Shown here one piece after another: positions 10,314-25,300 of a DNA stretch of 64,000 bases (the first letter of the stretch is position 1; every line of letters begins with the position of its first letter). This DNA is from Tubulanus polymorphus. Its lineage: Eukaryota > Nemertea > Palaeonemertea > Tubulaniformes > Tubulanidae. The stretch lies in the NCBI RefSeq assembly GCF_964204645.1, contig NC_134032.1, positions 8,426,275-8,490,274 on the forward strand. Reading direction: 5' to 3'. The notes beneath the pieces were generated by a model. The model was given only the letters and a program-made list of their open reading frames with translations. It was not told the DNA's origin and did not search any database. Made by a program: the position numbers and the translations under genes.

Positions 10314-13300
10314 GTAAGTTCTAGAACTCGTAGAAATAGAATAAGGCTTCTAAGGAAGCTCTTGTAAAATCTTTTTATTCTATGACTACATGTTCAAAAT
10401 CTAATGATTTCTACTGAATTCATCAGAGAATTCTTCCAGGACTCTACTGGAAGTTTCCTTTTCAAAAATATTCAGCCTAGTTTATAACAACCTACCACTA
10501 CACAATATTGAAGAAATGAATTTTACCACTGTCAAACTCGAACTGCCACCAGCCCATATACTGGTTCTATCCAGGGTTGAGGTTCAGGCCTGTAGAATTC
10601 ATCAATTTCTACCCTAACCCTGTTTTTCGTATAACTGAACTCTTACGGTGGGCTTAGGTCCCCTCGCGACTTCTTGCAAATTGTTGCTATTGGTTGCTGC
10701 GATGGTCTCATTGAAACCAGACTAAAAGATTGGGTTGAGTGCAACAAACTCGTCAGTGATGGTGTGGGTTGCAACTGGGAGAGAAGGTCGTCTAAAATAG
10801 AACGCATTGCAATTCTGGTTTCACTGGCGATCGCAAGGGCTCTATGATTTGCCAGGTCGGTTCGCATCGTGAAATGTCCCCTGATTCCTGTCAGTTATGT
10901 TGTCAGTTCAAAGAGATGAGTTGTCATTGGACCAGCCTCATTTATTTCAAGACGTTTAAATAGGGCTCAAAATAATGTCGACAAAAATATGAAAATGGCA
11001 CTTTCTGTAAAATGAAGGTAGGCCTACAATTTTGTTGTATGTAATTCTTGAAAATGGCATTTTTCTTGTGTAAAGCGTATCAGTGGCCCAATACCAGCCC
11101 TTATTAAGTGCTGATTATAAGTTAACCCATCCTTAGTTTGAAAAATCTTGGTCTAAGTCTCTCGGATATCATCTGGATCCAGCCCTTGTTGATATTAGTT
11201 CATTAGTTACCCATAGCTCTAGAAAAGTGAAACTTTACGCGGAAGCGCGTGATCCTGATCGCTTTAGATTTTCAGTGAAATAAATTTTTTTCTAGGTACG
11301 AATTGTACGGATATTCGAGGCCAGTGCGCGGCTGGTATTTGTGGACATGGAACTTGTCGGAACATGTCGCAAACATCATTCAAGTGCATCTGTAAAAATG
11401 GCAAGTAATCTTATCGAAAACGAAAACTCAGCACGTATCAAAGAACCAAAGTTTAGATAACCAATAGATTGTATTGTCTAGGATGCGCAATATGTCTTTA
11501 GAAAAATTAAGTTGCTTTGAAAATGTTTGAAAATTAAGATTTGGAAAATGTTGATTAAGGATGTTTGAAAAATTTATTTGGAAGGTCTTTGAAATGAGAC
11601 GCAATTTATTTTGAATGGTTAGAATCTTTACAACGCTGGGTATGTTAGGTGTTTGAAAATGCTTTGGTAAGGTCTTAGAAAATGCTCAGAAAATGTTATT
11701 GAAATGTTATTGAAAATTCTTGGAAAAAATGTGTGGAAATGCTTTGGAATGAATGTTTTCTAGAATGTTGGCTATTGTAAGTCCATTGAAATCTATCTAG
11801 GAAAAGACTATTAAACGCTTTGCAGGGGCTTCCTCTCCAGGGCTTGAAAATGCCTTTTTTGTAAGAATGCATTGAACGTACTGAAAATGTTTAGAAATAA
11901 TAATGCAGAGTAAGAATGTTCAGGAACTCGTTCCAAACAGAAAATGCTTTTAAAGATGCTTGATGAAACTCCTTTAATTTGAGCAAAATGACCGAAACCA
12001 CTTTAAAACTCCTTCAATTTTGAGAAATGGTCAATTTAAGTAGACATAATTTCAGGATGTATTGCCCAATTCGGCGGTTACTGAACTAGAAATGATAGGA
12101 ATTTGCTTAGGCCTAATACAAAACCACCGAATTAATGATTTAATGAGATACCGGTTTAGGAGGAGGAGGAGGAGGAGTCTCATTGTGATGAAATGGATAC
12201 AGATATTTCATATTTTCCTCATTTCAATCTCTTTGAAAACTCCACCCGGGAACGACCGATCTGTAGGGACTTTGCTAATGATGCTCGGGGTGTGGGGCCC
12301 TGGGCCCGGTTCCACAGTCGTGAGTTAAGATTTGACCCCGAGTTAAAACATTGAAAATGAACTAATCTTAACTCGGAGTTAACTCTAACCCACAACTATG
12401 GAACCGGATCCTGATGTTTTTGTCGGTATTTTTCGCTTCCAACGTAGCCGCGCTGAGCGTTATTACCACCGATAATGAAAAATGAAAACGCCGGCGGCGG
12501 CCATTTTACAGCCGTACGTTTACGCCTACAATATAAACACTTCGAGTTTAATTTCCGTGGCAACAAGTCATAACCGCCACGTCTAGTTAATCAAACTAGC
12601 GTGTCGTCTGTTTATCGCTCGCTGTTCGCCGCCGACGGTCTTTCGTGCTACATACAAGAGGCTATTAGCTCTAGTTCATTAATGGCGTATTGATTTTTCA
12701 TAATAATTCTAAGCCACCCTTCTCTCTCTCATTGTAAAGCGATCAAAATCATCGTAGGCCTAATTGAATTTATTGCTGCAACACGAAGGACGAAAACTAC
12801 TTGTACGATAAACGAAGCGCTTGCCACGGAACCGATTGCCTCGGATTATCGCTTGCCTTGCACACTACGAAGCCTACTTGAAAAAGATTATGCGATGCCA
12901 ACCCATTTTCGCTCTGAACGTCCTAGAATTTTCTTGCCTCGGTGAAAACATTACGGACTTTCGAAGACAGCCGTAACTACGCGCGCGCGAGTTCTGATGA
13001 TTATTGCTAGCAACATTTAATTGCATTTCCGAAGCAGTGACATCTTCCTAACGCTTATTATTAGAATATCATTCATAAAATCAAAATTTTGTCGTTACCA
13101 TCATTTTATTTAAGAAATTTGCGAATCGATGATATATAATAAGTATGGGTAGCTTTAAAACATTTGTTTACTTTTTCCGATCCAAAAATTAGCTTTTTTC
13201 GCCATTGATTGTCAATTTATTACGGTAAAAATCACCCGTTTCTCCGTATTACGGAGATTATTACTGGGAAATAGAACTAGCAATCAGAAAAACCATAAAA

Positions 13301-16300
13301 TATTGACTGGGTTTGGAAAAAAATGTTCTACTTTTGAGCTCTAAAAACACCATTTCCCAGATTTGACGAAAACCAGTCAAGTCGAAACAAATTGGAGGTT
13401 TACTCAAAGACAGTAGATTCCGTTTATCATATCTTATATGAATGAAAACTTCAGAACATTTGCAACAAGCTTCTCGTTGGTTGTGATGGTATATCTTGAA
13501 AAATAAAAAAGTTTCACACTGGTGAACGTTTTATTTTACGTTCTTTAAAAAAAAAAAACAATGACTCCATTTTGAAAATAACTGGCCATTGTTGCTACGC
13601 TACAAGGTCCGCAACAATTGAAAACAAATTGATGGCAGCCCGTGCAGCGGCCAGATATTACACTATTATGACCGAAATAGTTGGTAATGATCAATCGGTC
13701 CCATGCGTGATCTGAGACAATTGGAGTCCCTACAACTCCTTCAGAACTGAAGATGCTTGTGCTTGAAACTCCTTACATTTCTGCAAAATGCCCAAAACTC
13801 CTTTAAAAAATTACAGTATCAGTTCAATTGTCTTCATCTCAATCGTAGCTGGGAGCCATGTTTTATCTGATCAGAACTGGGTCCTACGACTCCTTGATTC
13901 CTTGAAAATTACTTCTAGGCCTGAAATTTTTTCAAGGTCCTATAAACTATCCTTGAACTTGAGCAGAATGCCCAAAAGTCCTTGCAATTTTGAGAAATAC
14001 ATTATTAGAAAACTTAGGTTTTGGGCCTAGTTATTATACATACAGATTCCACCGAACTAAATGTTTTATTGAGATAAACAGCGGTGATTTACGAGGAGTC
14101 TATATAAATGGGATATGAAAGTAATGGGGATACTCCTCGAAGTTTGAAATTTTCTCCTTGAGAACTCCTTGAAAAATTCTTGAATTCTGGAATGATGATC
14201 AGTGTAGGGACCCTGGTGAAACTAACTAAAAGTGTTTGAAAATTATTATTTGGTCACAGTTTGTATCAGAGTGAATATTCTTTGGACAAAGTTCATCGTA
14301 AGTCGTTGAAATCTGTTGCATTTAAACACAAAGGTTACACAGCATCATCCGCTTAATTGGCAATTCAAATCAATCATAGGCGAAAGCCATTTAGGGTGAA
14401 AGTAAAGAGTGTTGTGGAAGTTGTCACTCGGTCACAGTTTGGACATATCGATTTGAATATTCTTGAGTTCACAGATGTTTACGATCAGTTTTGTTTTGTG
14501 TTAACCAAGAAAGTTCTAAAACACAGTTTCATCAGTTCAACTGTCTTCAAGATTTATCACGATTGTGAGACTAAAGAGGGTTTAAACGTCGACACTCGTT
14601 CGGTCATTGGTTGAGTCGATATTGTGAAAAGTTTTCAGACCGAATTTAACGTAAAACAAGAAAGTTTTACACAAACTGTCCCCTTGATTTTAATTCGTTT
14701 TTTTTTTTAATATTTTGAAAATATTTAGGTTTCGACGGAACGTTCTGCGAACGGAAGATCGTAACCGCGTGTACGAATGATTCTTGTAAAAACGGTGCTA
14801 TTTGTAAGAATACAACAGACTGGCCGCAGTGTTACTGTAAACCAGGTACGTTTTAACTACTGAAAAAAATTATGACAAAACCACCGGTGGAATGAGAAAA
14901 AAAAATATATATGTATATATTTCAATGAAGTTTTTGGCAAAACTCTGGGTCCAGTTCCACAGTTCCGAGTTAAGATTTGACTCTTAAGTTAACTCAATGA
15001 AAATGAACTAACTTGAACTCAGAGTTAACTCTAACTCACAATTGTGGAACTGGACGTATCGGTTCCACTCTGCGCGGTTGCGCCACCATGCGGGATTTAC
15101 GCGAAGCAGCAGAACACAAACATGGCCGCTCTCTCAATTTTCAATGATAGAAATCGTGTGTGCATTTCAATTATTTCGGCTGTTAGGGTTTTAAGGCACA
15201 ATATAAGTTGATGATGTGATATGGCGATGTTAATTAATGATAATTCCGCAGTGAAGCTAGTCACGAACAGTGCCGATTGAGTGTACAGCTGCCAAAAACA
15301 CTGAAATGTGCGTAGTTGCGTAACTATTTGCAGTGAATTGCAGACGAAACATGAAGCCTTAATGGCCGTTTAAAAAAAAATTATACCAATTGCAATTGAA
15401 AAATGAAAATGAGATAGAACCTAAGTTAAAATTCTGGCCATTTCTAAAATGTTATTAATTATTGTTACTAATTTTTAGTCAGTTCCGAACGTTTAGTGTT
15501 CCAACAATAATGAGGGGTGGTAGGTAGTCATGCAATTCAAGTCATCATTTATTACACGTTACTTCCGTGTTGTTGAAAATCTCGCAAGTCCTGGACCAAA
15601 CCTCAATGAACAATGTGATCTGTGTGCTGGCCACAAATACACACAGATCACACTACACTACCCATTACACACTCCAGTACCCACAGCTTTCATATATCCA
15701 TCCAAATATTTAGTGTCTTTCTTCCTGGGTACTGGGCTCCAGATCCGTGCTCCAAGTAAATAAAACAGAAAACCTTAAAACCTTAACCCTTTCGCTGCAT
15801 CAGGGTGTTTTGTCGCCATGCGTAATGAAAACTAGGTTCCAATATCATGATACAAATTATTGAATCATGGCTCAGAAATAATCAGCCGACCAAAATTTGC
15901 TGATAGATGCTGCCACCTGGTGTAAAAACCAAATACTATACTACGTAATATATTTACAGTTGCTAATAGTCAAAATCGCTTATTGGGTTGGTTAATTGTG
16001 TGATGGGTAGTGCCCGTCGCAGTGAATGGGTTTTAACTTTTATTGTCCTATGACACAACTTATTGTGAATTTCTTTTTTATAAGAAATAAGTATATCTAA
16101 GTGTAAATATACTATCTCCCGTCGACACCATTAGTAACTTTCAGTAGTAAGTTCCATTAGATCATAAAAAACATGAAAAATCGAATAGCACTCTAAACAG
16201 TTTCAATATCCATTAGTAAAACTTATCTGCGTCGATCATTTATAACAAGTTCCTGCACTCGTGCAGTAATACAGTAATAAACAGTTAGCATTAGCTCGCA

Positions 16301-19300
16301 TTTTAAACTCGTATTTACACCAATCATGACAGCGAATCGCACGACATCTTCCACTTACGGCTTGACTTATACGGATATATTATTCGTGCCGCGCGAGAGA
16401 CAAACGACTACGTTCATAACCGTGTATTCGCTGAACATATTTCTAGCGGCGACGTTCGGTTTTACCGGCAATAGTTTGATCGTCTCGTTGATGTCGACGG
16501 CTAAATTTCGCGGTAAACTCTACGGCCAACTCTTCCTGTTCATGGCCGTATCCGACACGGGATCGTTGCTTCTCGTGACACTAGGTTGTATCAATAAAGT
16601 ATCGTATCAAATCGACCTGACAATTTTGATCGATGTCCTTCGTAACGACGTCGATTGCGCTGTAGTCGAAATAGTATTAGCGGCTCTAGCGGCTTTAAGT
16701 CCGAATCTCCTTTGCCTGCTCTGCTTCGAAAGGATGTGCGTCGTATGGTTCCCGTTCCGAGGGCCTCGATTCTGGAATTCGAGGGCGTCGAAAACGATTT
16801 CGCTGATTTTCGTCGTCGCGCAAGTTAGCTTGTCGATATGTAATTTGTTTTCGGTGCGTTTCGTAGAAGGGATCGGATGCGTTCACACGAAAGATCGTAC
16901 CGCGAACCGAGCGTTGCAAATCACTTGTATTTTAATCATACCTTGCACCGTGATTATAATCTCAACGACGATAATAGTCGTCACTTTGACGTACAATCGC
17001 GTGAACCACAAAAATCGCTCGTCGTCCTCGGTGTCCGTCATTGTGGCGTCTACTTGTATTTTATTCTTGTTGCTGACGTTTCCCGCGAATATAATTTGGA
17101 TCATGAGTTGGATCGATCCCGGTATCGTCCAATCCGACTTGACGTTTCAAAAAGCTGACATGGTATTCATTTGGAACTACGCGACCAATTTCTATATTTA
17201 TGTATTGACCGGTAAAGAAATTCGTAACACTTTGATGCATTTTATTTCGAAATTATGCAAATTGAAACCAACTTGAACTGAGTTACCTGCTTTTGAACAT
17301 TTCACATTTAAAACCCTTTCAGCGCTGACTAATTCGTACCACCTGAAAATGCTGGAGATGATTAGAAAACTTTGAAAAAGCTGCTGCCATTTTTCATTAA
17401 AAATAAAACTAATTACCAAATACATCGATACAGCTCTGTGCGGTGTGATAGTGAAGTCTGCCAATGTGTCTTGACTTCGTCCATACCCTCTTGAACGAAT
17501 CAATGTATGAAAAATGGGAAATTTCACTAACTTTTCGAATTGTGTGTTTGCCCACTGCATGCAGTTTCTGGGACCAGCCAGTTTTATGTACATGTCACTG
17601 ACAAAAACTCTGTGGAAACAACAGATGAAATCACCCAGTGTGTCCCTGAACTGAACTATATTAGATTATGTCGAAATGGGAAAAATATATTCCCTATGCA
17701 TGTATCTGTCACACCATTGACCTGGTAACTGGTAACCATTGAACTGGTAACACATTTTAACTCACTATCGCAGCAGGTGCAGTGTAAAATACAAATCTAT
17801 CAGAGAAAGTCGCACTGGAGAGATGTGTTGAAACGTTTGATTTTTCACCGCAGGTTTTGAAGGAAATGATTGCAGTATTAACTACGACGACTGCGCGTCT
17901 GCTCCTTGTTTAAACAACGCCACCTGTCGTGATGAAATCAACTCATACACGTGCACTTGCCAACCAGGTTTGTGAAAATTCTCATTCATGAATTCCCCTA
18001 TGCCATCATCAAATTATGTCTATAGGCAGATAAATGGTGTTCCTGATTATCAATTTGTATTTGTTGCTATTTTATGACGAAAAATATCAATTTGATTTGT
18101 GATAATGCGTACAGAAATATGACGATGAAAAGATGTTACTGAGGGTCGTACTGTTGATCGCTGATTAATTTGAACATTTTCTTTCATATTTCAATGAAAT
18201 ATTACTGAAAAAATTAAACTTGTCGCCGATGGCACTTGTCAGGGATTGGCCGCCCTGAATCATCAAATTTTCTTCGTTTTCTTGCACTTGTTGTTATATG
18301 ACTGAATAGCCTTATTAACCCTTTCAGTGCTGACTAATTAATACTCAATAGTACTGGAGATAATTTGAAATTTTTGAAAAATTCCACCCTAGTGTGTTGA
18401 ATAAAGGGAATACCACTATAGTGCGTCTACACCGCGGCACGGTGTATCGTTAGTTACATTTCACTATGTTTGACAGGTGCTGCCATCTTTCAAGAGAGAT
18501 AATTACTAATGACTAATTAAATCAATACACTGCAGTGCGGAATACTTGCGAAATCCATCACCAATTTATACGCTGCACTGCGATGTAAACGCACTGAAAG
18601 GGTTAACAATTTGATAAGACGTTCTAATTAATAATCGATTTATTCCAGGATTTATTGGTATTAACTGCGAGATTAACGTCGATGATTGTTCTCCGAACCC
18701 GTGCAACGTTACCGGTACGCGTTCGTGTATAGACGGCGTCGATCAGTTCACATGTTCGTGCCGGGACGGATTCGCCGGTCGCGACTGTTCGCGCGTCGTA
18801 AACGAATGCGCGTTTTCGAACACGTGCAAAAACAGTGCCACTTGCCGCGTATCGGCGTCGGGCGCTATGGAATGCGCGTGTACGGCGGGCTACGTGGGCG
18901 CCACCTGTGAACGCAGAATAGACCCGTGCGCGAACGTCGCTTGCCTGAATAACGGAACTTGTGTCGGCGAAGTGAATGGGTTTCGATGTGTTTGTTCGAA
19001 AGAATTCAACGGAACGTACTGTCAGGTACAGTGTATTCTAGTTTAATCGCGACAAGAAAGTAATCCTTGGTTACAGTCGACTATGTACGTAGTTGAAATA
19101 AGTTCATTTCCAAATAATCCTTGGTTACATTCGATTACGTTGAAATAAGTTCATTTCTGATGTTTTAACCATTATACCCAGTTTTGGGGTCAACCCCTTT
19201 AAAACCCTTTCACTGTGTATGGTGAGCTGGGCTCGTCATAAAATTGACATTTGATGTCCGTAAAGACGAACTCACTAGGCGCATCGCACTCTGGGTGTTC

Positions 19301-22300
19301 GGTTAAACTTAGTTCCGACTTTTCCTGAGAGATGGCGATACTTTAGCCAATTTGTTCGAGCGGTTTCGCGGCTATTCATGCCAGGTCATGGCTCATTGCA
19401 TGTGCCATGCTGTTGCATTCAGATGTTGTTCAGAATTAAGAAATAATAATATAAATATAATATTTGCTAGGCACAATAAGAAATAAAGGGTTTTGTTCGA
19501 TTTAAAATTGCTATAATCTTTTGACCTGGGACCCCTGCCTAGGACACCATAATTCAACCATACTTGCAGGGTAATGGTTAACCCATAAAATTGTCAATCC
19601 GAGTAAAATGTTCAACTCTAGAATCAAGTTGTACCGTGAAAATATCCTTACGGGTGGTTTTGTTTTTCTAGAATGAGTTGACCGGTTGTCAGTTGTTACC
19701 ATGTCAAAATGGTGGTTTATGCGTTGACTCAACGTCAGGCAGTAACTTTACTTGTTACTGTAAAAATGGTTTCGTAGGTGCGTCTTCAAATAGGAATTAT
19801 TTCAATATCTGATAACGGTTTTAGTCTCTGTTATAGTCTATGGGATCGATTGATTTTCAGGTGACGATTGCTCGGTCAATTACGACGAATGTTCGAATGA
19901 CCCTTGTCAAAATCAGGGTACCTGTATCGATGGAGTCGCGGATTTCAACTGTACTTGCCCGCAAGGGTTTCGAGGTATGATGACGCTGATCTTGAATCTT
20001 AAGACCATGCTGAACCCTTTCTGGCCCGAGGCTTTATGCTACGGTGCGGCTGAGGCTAATTTGCTAATTAGGGGGCATTTGATTAAGAACAGGATACACT
20101 TTCAGCCTATTCAATTTTGGAAATTATCCATGATGCTTGACCATTGAAATTTGCCCTTTGACCTCCAGCAAAGTATTTTTTTCAACTTTATTTTATAAAT
20201 TGAATGAACTCTAACTCAATAGATTCATTACTGAACTGAACAGTTTTTAATTTCTGACATAGTAGGCCTACAATGTCTTCGCTTTCCAAAAAAACATAAG
20301 TTTACTCAACAAATGATATACATGTAAATGTGTGTCAACTTACAATTCAAGTAAGAATTTTCCAAAAGTGATGGTCAACATGGTTTTATAAAAGAAAGGT
20401 CTACAAACAGTCAATTAGGCCTACTTGAAACCATGGATGACTGGACCAGATACTTTGACTCCCGAAAGGCCTATAGTCTAAGGATTTCGAAAAAAAAACA
20501 TTTTGATAAGGTAGTACATCAGTGATGAGAATAAATAAGCTATTAGGAAACGGTATCAATGATGGGCTACTTAAATGGCTCAGCAGTTTTCTCCAACCTA
20601 AAACAGGCGGTCATAATCAACTGAACTGTCTCATTTGGAAATAATTAGGCCTAACTAGTGGAGTAACGCAAGGTATACTTGATACAGGTACTACACGATG
20701 AATAGTCTAGTCAAAATACGATTAATAACACCTGGCTTTTAAATATTGCAATAAAAGTTTTATTGTTTTAAATGTTCTATCTAATAGGTCATGCAGGACC
20801 ACAAGAAAATTCTTATCCACAATAAAGGGGACAATTTGCTTATTCTAAAAATGGCCACCATTGCACGGGCACCTTGTAAATCGTTGGGCATGTCGATCTT
20901 TTCAAGCCATCATTGTGGAAAGCCCTTCAGATAAGGCCCTGGTACGGCTTGAGTTTCGGAGACTTTTATGAAATATCCATAGTCATAATAATTAGGTTTA
21001 ACACGTTCGCTGCCACCTAGCGGTTTAAGGTCCAGTCGCCATTGCCAACGCTAATTTTTGACATTATACAATTTATATGCTGCCAGCACTATTTGTACAT
21101 TGATAAATCAATACACTGATCTATTTTAGTATAAAAAACCACATGACGAGATAGCTCGTCACTAGCAATGGTGAAGAGATTCCCAATTTTTTCTTGTCCC
21201 CATTGCCAGTGAAAAGTGTGAAAAATCAAATAGAAATCTAAAACAATAAAAGTTTTATTGTAAAAATGATATAGAATGATTTTAGTCGTTATATTCTCTC
21301 TAAGTATTGGCCGGAATAGAAGCTAAAATTCATTGCTTTCTGAAGATTCTTTTGAAAAAATTTCAAGTGTGCACCAGACCTAAATTACCCCCATAAATAA
21401 TATCTTAGTCTCTCCATACTGCCAGACTATTTTTAGCTGTTTTCTCGCCTCTACCAGGTCATTCATAACGCTATCAAATGATGTTGAATCGATGACGATA
21501 TAACTCATCATGGCAAACTGCGGTGCACCCACCATGACGATTTATCTCGTCAGCGGCAGCGAACGTGTTAATCTCTAAAGCGTCAGATTAGCAAATTCAA
21601 TCTAATTTTATTCGGCCAAAAAATTGATCCGTAGTATTTGTTCTACGTTAGCATCTGTGTGATGAATCAGCCTAACTTTTAGCTGATATATGAATTGGTA
21701 TAATTTCTATGAAGGCGATAGATCTTGGAGTAATTTTTTGATGATTAGTTCGAGGATAGATAAAGAAAGGGTAAGGGAAGAAATTTATCTTCGCCAATAT
21801 TATGAAAACAGGACCTTGATAGCACATGAGCTTTGGTCCTCTAGGTTAGAATGGAAATTCTGCTTTTCAAAATATCGGGCCACTATCATTTTTGAAATCT
21901 CGTAATTTTCTTTTGGGATTGAATGATTTTCAGGTAAAACGTGCGAGATCAATGTCGACGATTGTCAGCCGAACCCGTGTCAAAATAGCGCCACCTGTGA
22001 CGACGGTGAGAACAACTACACGTGTCGCTGTCAGTCCGGTTATACAGGTACATGGAAATTTCTATATTCTCCCTTATCCCTAATTTGTTTCTATAGTTAT
22101 ATAGGTTTGCTTATGTGTAAAAGAAATTACCTAACTCAAACATTATTCCCCATTCTTAGTTTTCTATCTTTTCTTTAACCCAGTGTAAAACCTGTTTTTC
22201 ATGGAGCCCCGATGCAGTGAACTCTCTCATTTCCGCTCTACGTTCCCTGCTTGTAGTAGAGAGTCTGTAGATGTTTTAGACTAAGGTTGGTGTCGATTTA

Positions 22301-25300
22301 GTTAATATCTTTCTTGAATCATTCATCCAGGCCTCTGGTAGAAAACTAACTAACATAACTGATGAATCACTGTTTTATCGGTTAAACTTTCGGTTTGTAA
22401 AAACTAAGATGCCGTATACATTTATCCATAAACCCTACAACAGGGTGGCCACCTGGAAATCAGGGAAAAGTTGAGGAAATTTCTCTTTAAAGAGTCAAGA
22501 GAATGTTTTGAAATGTAATTATTATATGAAACATGATCGTTGTGAAAAATATGAATAATTAATGACCATAAGGTAATGTTTTTATATCATCACTCAAAAT
22601 ATATCTTTTATCATCAAATGGATTTAAACTAGTTTTTTTTCAACTTCACTTATCTACATTTCGTGGTCTTCTGATCTTAAAATATAGGTTTATTAAATTT
22701 CATTGCTGTTCTTTTAAATTTTGGTGCTGTTAAATAATCTTCAAATCATTTATTTCAAGGAATTTTGTGAAAAAGCTTATGATCAGGGAAATGTCAGGAA
22801 AAAATTTGTCGAGATAATTCGGTTGTGCTATCACTTTCCGTTTCGGTGGTACATATTTGGCTTTGTTTATTGATTGGATTCTTAGCAGAGGAAAACAACG
22901 TCATGTCAGGGAAAAAGGAAGTCAAATAAAAGAGGCCACCCTAGAAATTATAAACCCAGATTTTTCCACTCAATTACAGGACCACAATATACCTTGATAG
23001 TCTATTCATCAAACTATTTTTTATTGGGAAAGATAAATTGATTGCTTTTTAGGTAGAAATTGTGAAATTGAGTCGAATGATTGTGAACCGGACCCATGCG
23101 TGAATGGCGGGCGATGCCGTTACAGCAATATGGGTCGCCATAGTTATGTATGCGATTGTTTGTACCCGTATAAAGGGTTGAATTGTTCGCAACGAGCGTG
23201 TGACCTGTTACCCTGCTGGAATAGGGGGCGCTGCATCGACGACCCCGCGCAGCATCCCGACGGGTTCCGGTGCGACTGTCCACCCGGCTGGACTGGTAAG
23301 TTTGAGTATCAATCTTTATCATATTTCCACAGCTGTTGGTCAAGAGTCATGATTTAGTCCAGAAGTGGTCGCAAATCTTAAAACCGACCTTACCCCCGGT
23401 TGCGGCAAGTTTCTGAAAGTTTCAGTGTAGATAAGAACTAATAACTTATAACATCAATCTCACGTGACTATGAAAAAAGTGAAAATATATTACACATGCA
23501 AGATTCTATAAAAAATTTTAGTTTGTGGGTGCAATTTTCTTTTGTCCAGGAAATCGATGTCAGAGGAAGGTCGACTTGTGTCAGCAGCAGACGGCGAGCG
23601 TTGGCTTGCAACGATGTCAAGGTCATGGACAGTGTATCAGCAGTACGGACTCGGGATATACGTGTCTATGCGGGCCGGGATGGGCCGGCAACGACTGCGA
23701 AAAACCGATCAACGATTGCTACACGAATAACTGTACGAACAACGCCACCTGTAGGGATGAGTATTTGACGTACGAGTGCGTCTGCCCGCCCGGTTGGGAG
23801 GGCGCATTTTGCGAACGCGAAAAAAACGAATGCGCCGACTTGCCGTGTAGAAACAACGCCACCTGCCTGGATAAATTCAACGATTTCGAGTAAGTACTGA
23901 AATTTGTGAATCGATTGTGAACTGAATCCTTTCTGTGTTGAGGACTTGGATATCCAAGCACAAATTCGTGAATCAAAATCATAAGAACCTCCAAATAAGA
24001 TATAAGATTGTGTTAAGTATAGTTTTCATAAAAAATTCATGAATTTATATTTTCATTGATAATTTATTTACTTTGATTGACTAGAGTGAAAAATTTGATT
24101 TTCATTGAAATTCATAAGAAATTATGGGTTACTGATTAACTATTGCTACTAACAAATGTAAAAAGTGGCACCTTGTGGATCCACACACAAATGGAATCCT
24201 CTATTCGCATAATAGGTAATAATGTCTTACCGCACTCAAGCGACCCCTGGTGGATCCTCACTTGCCTTGTGGATTCCTCTATTGCCGCGGTAGTTGATGT
24301 CCCACTTGCCATAGGTGAAATCTGTTACCGCCACAGTAACATTTATAGCCCTAACTATTGATTTTTTGACCACAGGTGCCAATGTAAATCTGGTTGGACT
24401 GGTCATCTGTGCGATATGGAAGTTAACGAATGCGCCAATCGTACAAACCCGTGTCTGAACGGCGGTAAATGTATCGACGCGCGCAATAATTTCACCTGCG
24501 ATTGTCCGCCCTTTTTTACCGGTTGGTTGTGCGATACGCGTTACGATCCGTGCTCGGACAACTACGATAAATGTCGGAACAACGCCACCTGCCGAACTTT
24601 GTCAAATGGAGATTATAATTGTACCTGTACGAAAGGTAAGGTATCATTTTCTTTAGAAAAATTTTTTCCATGGTTCCTGCGATGCTCGAAAACTTTTTTC
24701 CTCTAATCTGGGGAATATTTGGGAAGTTTATTCTACACTTCATGTAGCATTTGCTAGGGGTTTTTCTTCAGCAATCTGTCTTAAAATCTTCTTTATCAAC
24801 CAGTCACCATGAAAATGTGAAAAATGGATATCTGTTGGCTGCTTGAATTTCGAAGAGATTTGAAAAATGTGAAAATCATGAGAAAAATTGAAAAATGTCA
24901 GTCAAGATATTTTGATCTCCTTTGTATGCCATGTAAAGCTGAGTGCAGATCTTATGTGCAAGCTGTAATAAAGTTTAAGACATTTTATCTTACCGTAATC
25001 TGTTCAGATTGTTTACTTAGATATGAACATGTGAAAAATCCCAATATTTTGTTACAAAAAAATGTGTGAGGATGTGAGAATTCGGGGGTTCATCAATCTG
25101 ACCTCTGAAATGTAACACCCCTCCCCTGCTTAGTATTCTACTACAGCTACCACTTCTCGAAGAAGAAACCAAGACCATAGTTCTGAGACTGGTCTGGCAT
25201 CAACTTTACATACCAATTCTAACGAAGCGTTCCCAATATTTCAGGCTTTTCTGGTAAAAATTGCGAAGTGAATATCGACGAATGTTCACGCCTAGCGAAT

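Larger units (their letters stand above)
11401..14728 (+). other. eys intron 2 (GC-AG), repeat-rich
   Basis: A 3.3-kb intron. It contains degenerate short repeats of the GGAAAATG type (about 11500-12010), two copies of a dispersed family also present at 59.4-59.9 kb, and an inverted-repeat element at 12304-12409. No gene seen. Confidence 0.6.
14846..16325 (+). other. eys intron 3, first part (upstream of nested GPCR)
   Basis: Holds a palindromic MITE (14949-15054) and the dispersed repeat at 15615-15735. TTAACCCTTTCGCTGC at about 15783 looks like one end of a TTAA-type element, without a clear partner. The nested GPCR begins at 16326; its promoter presumably lies here. Confidence 0.5.
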
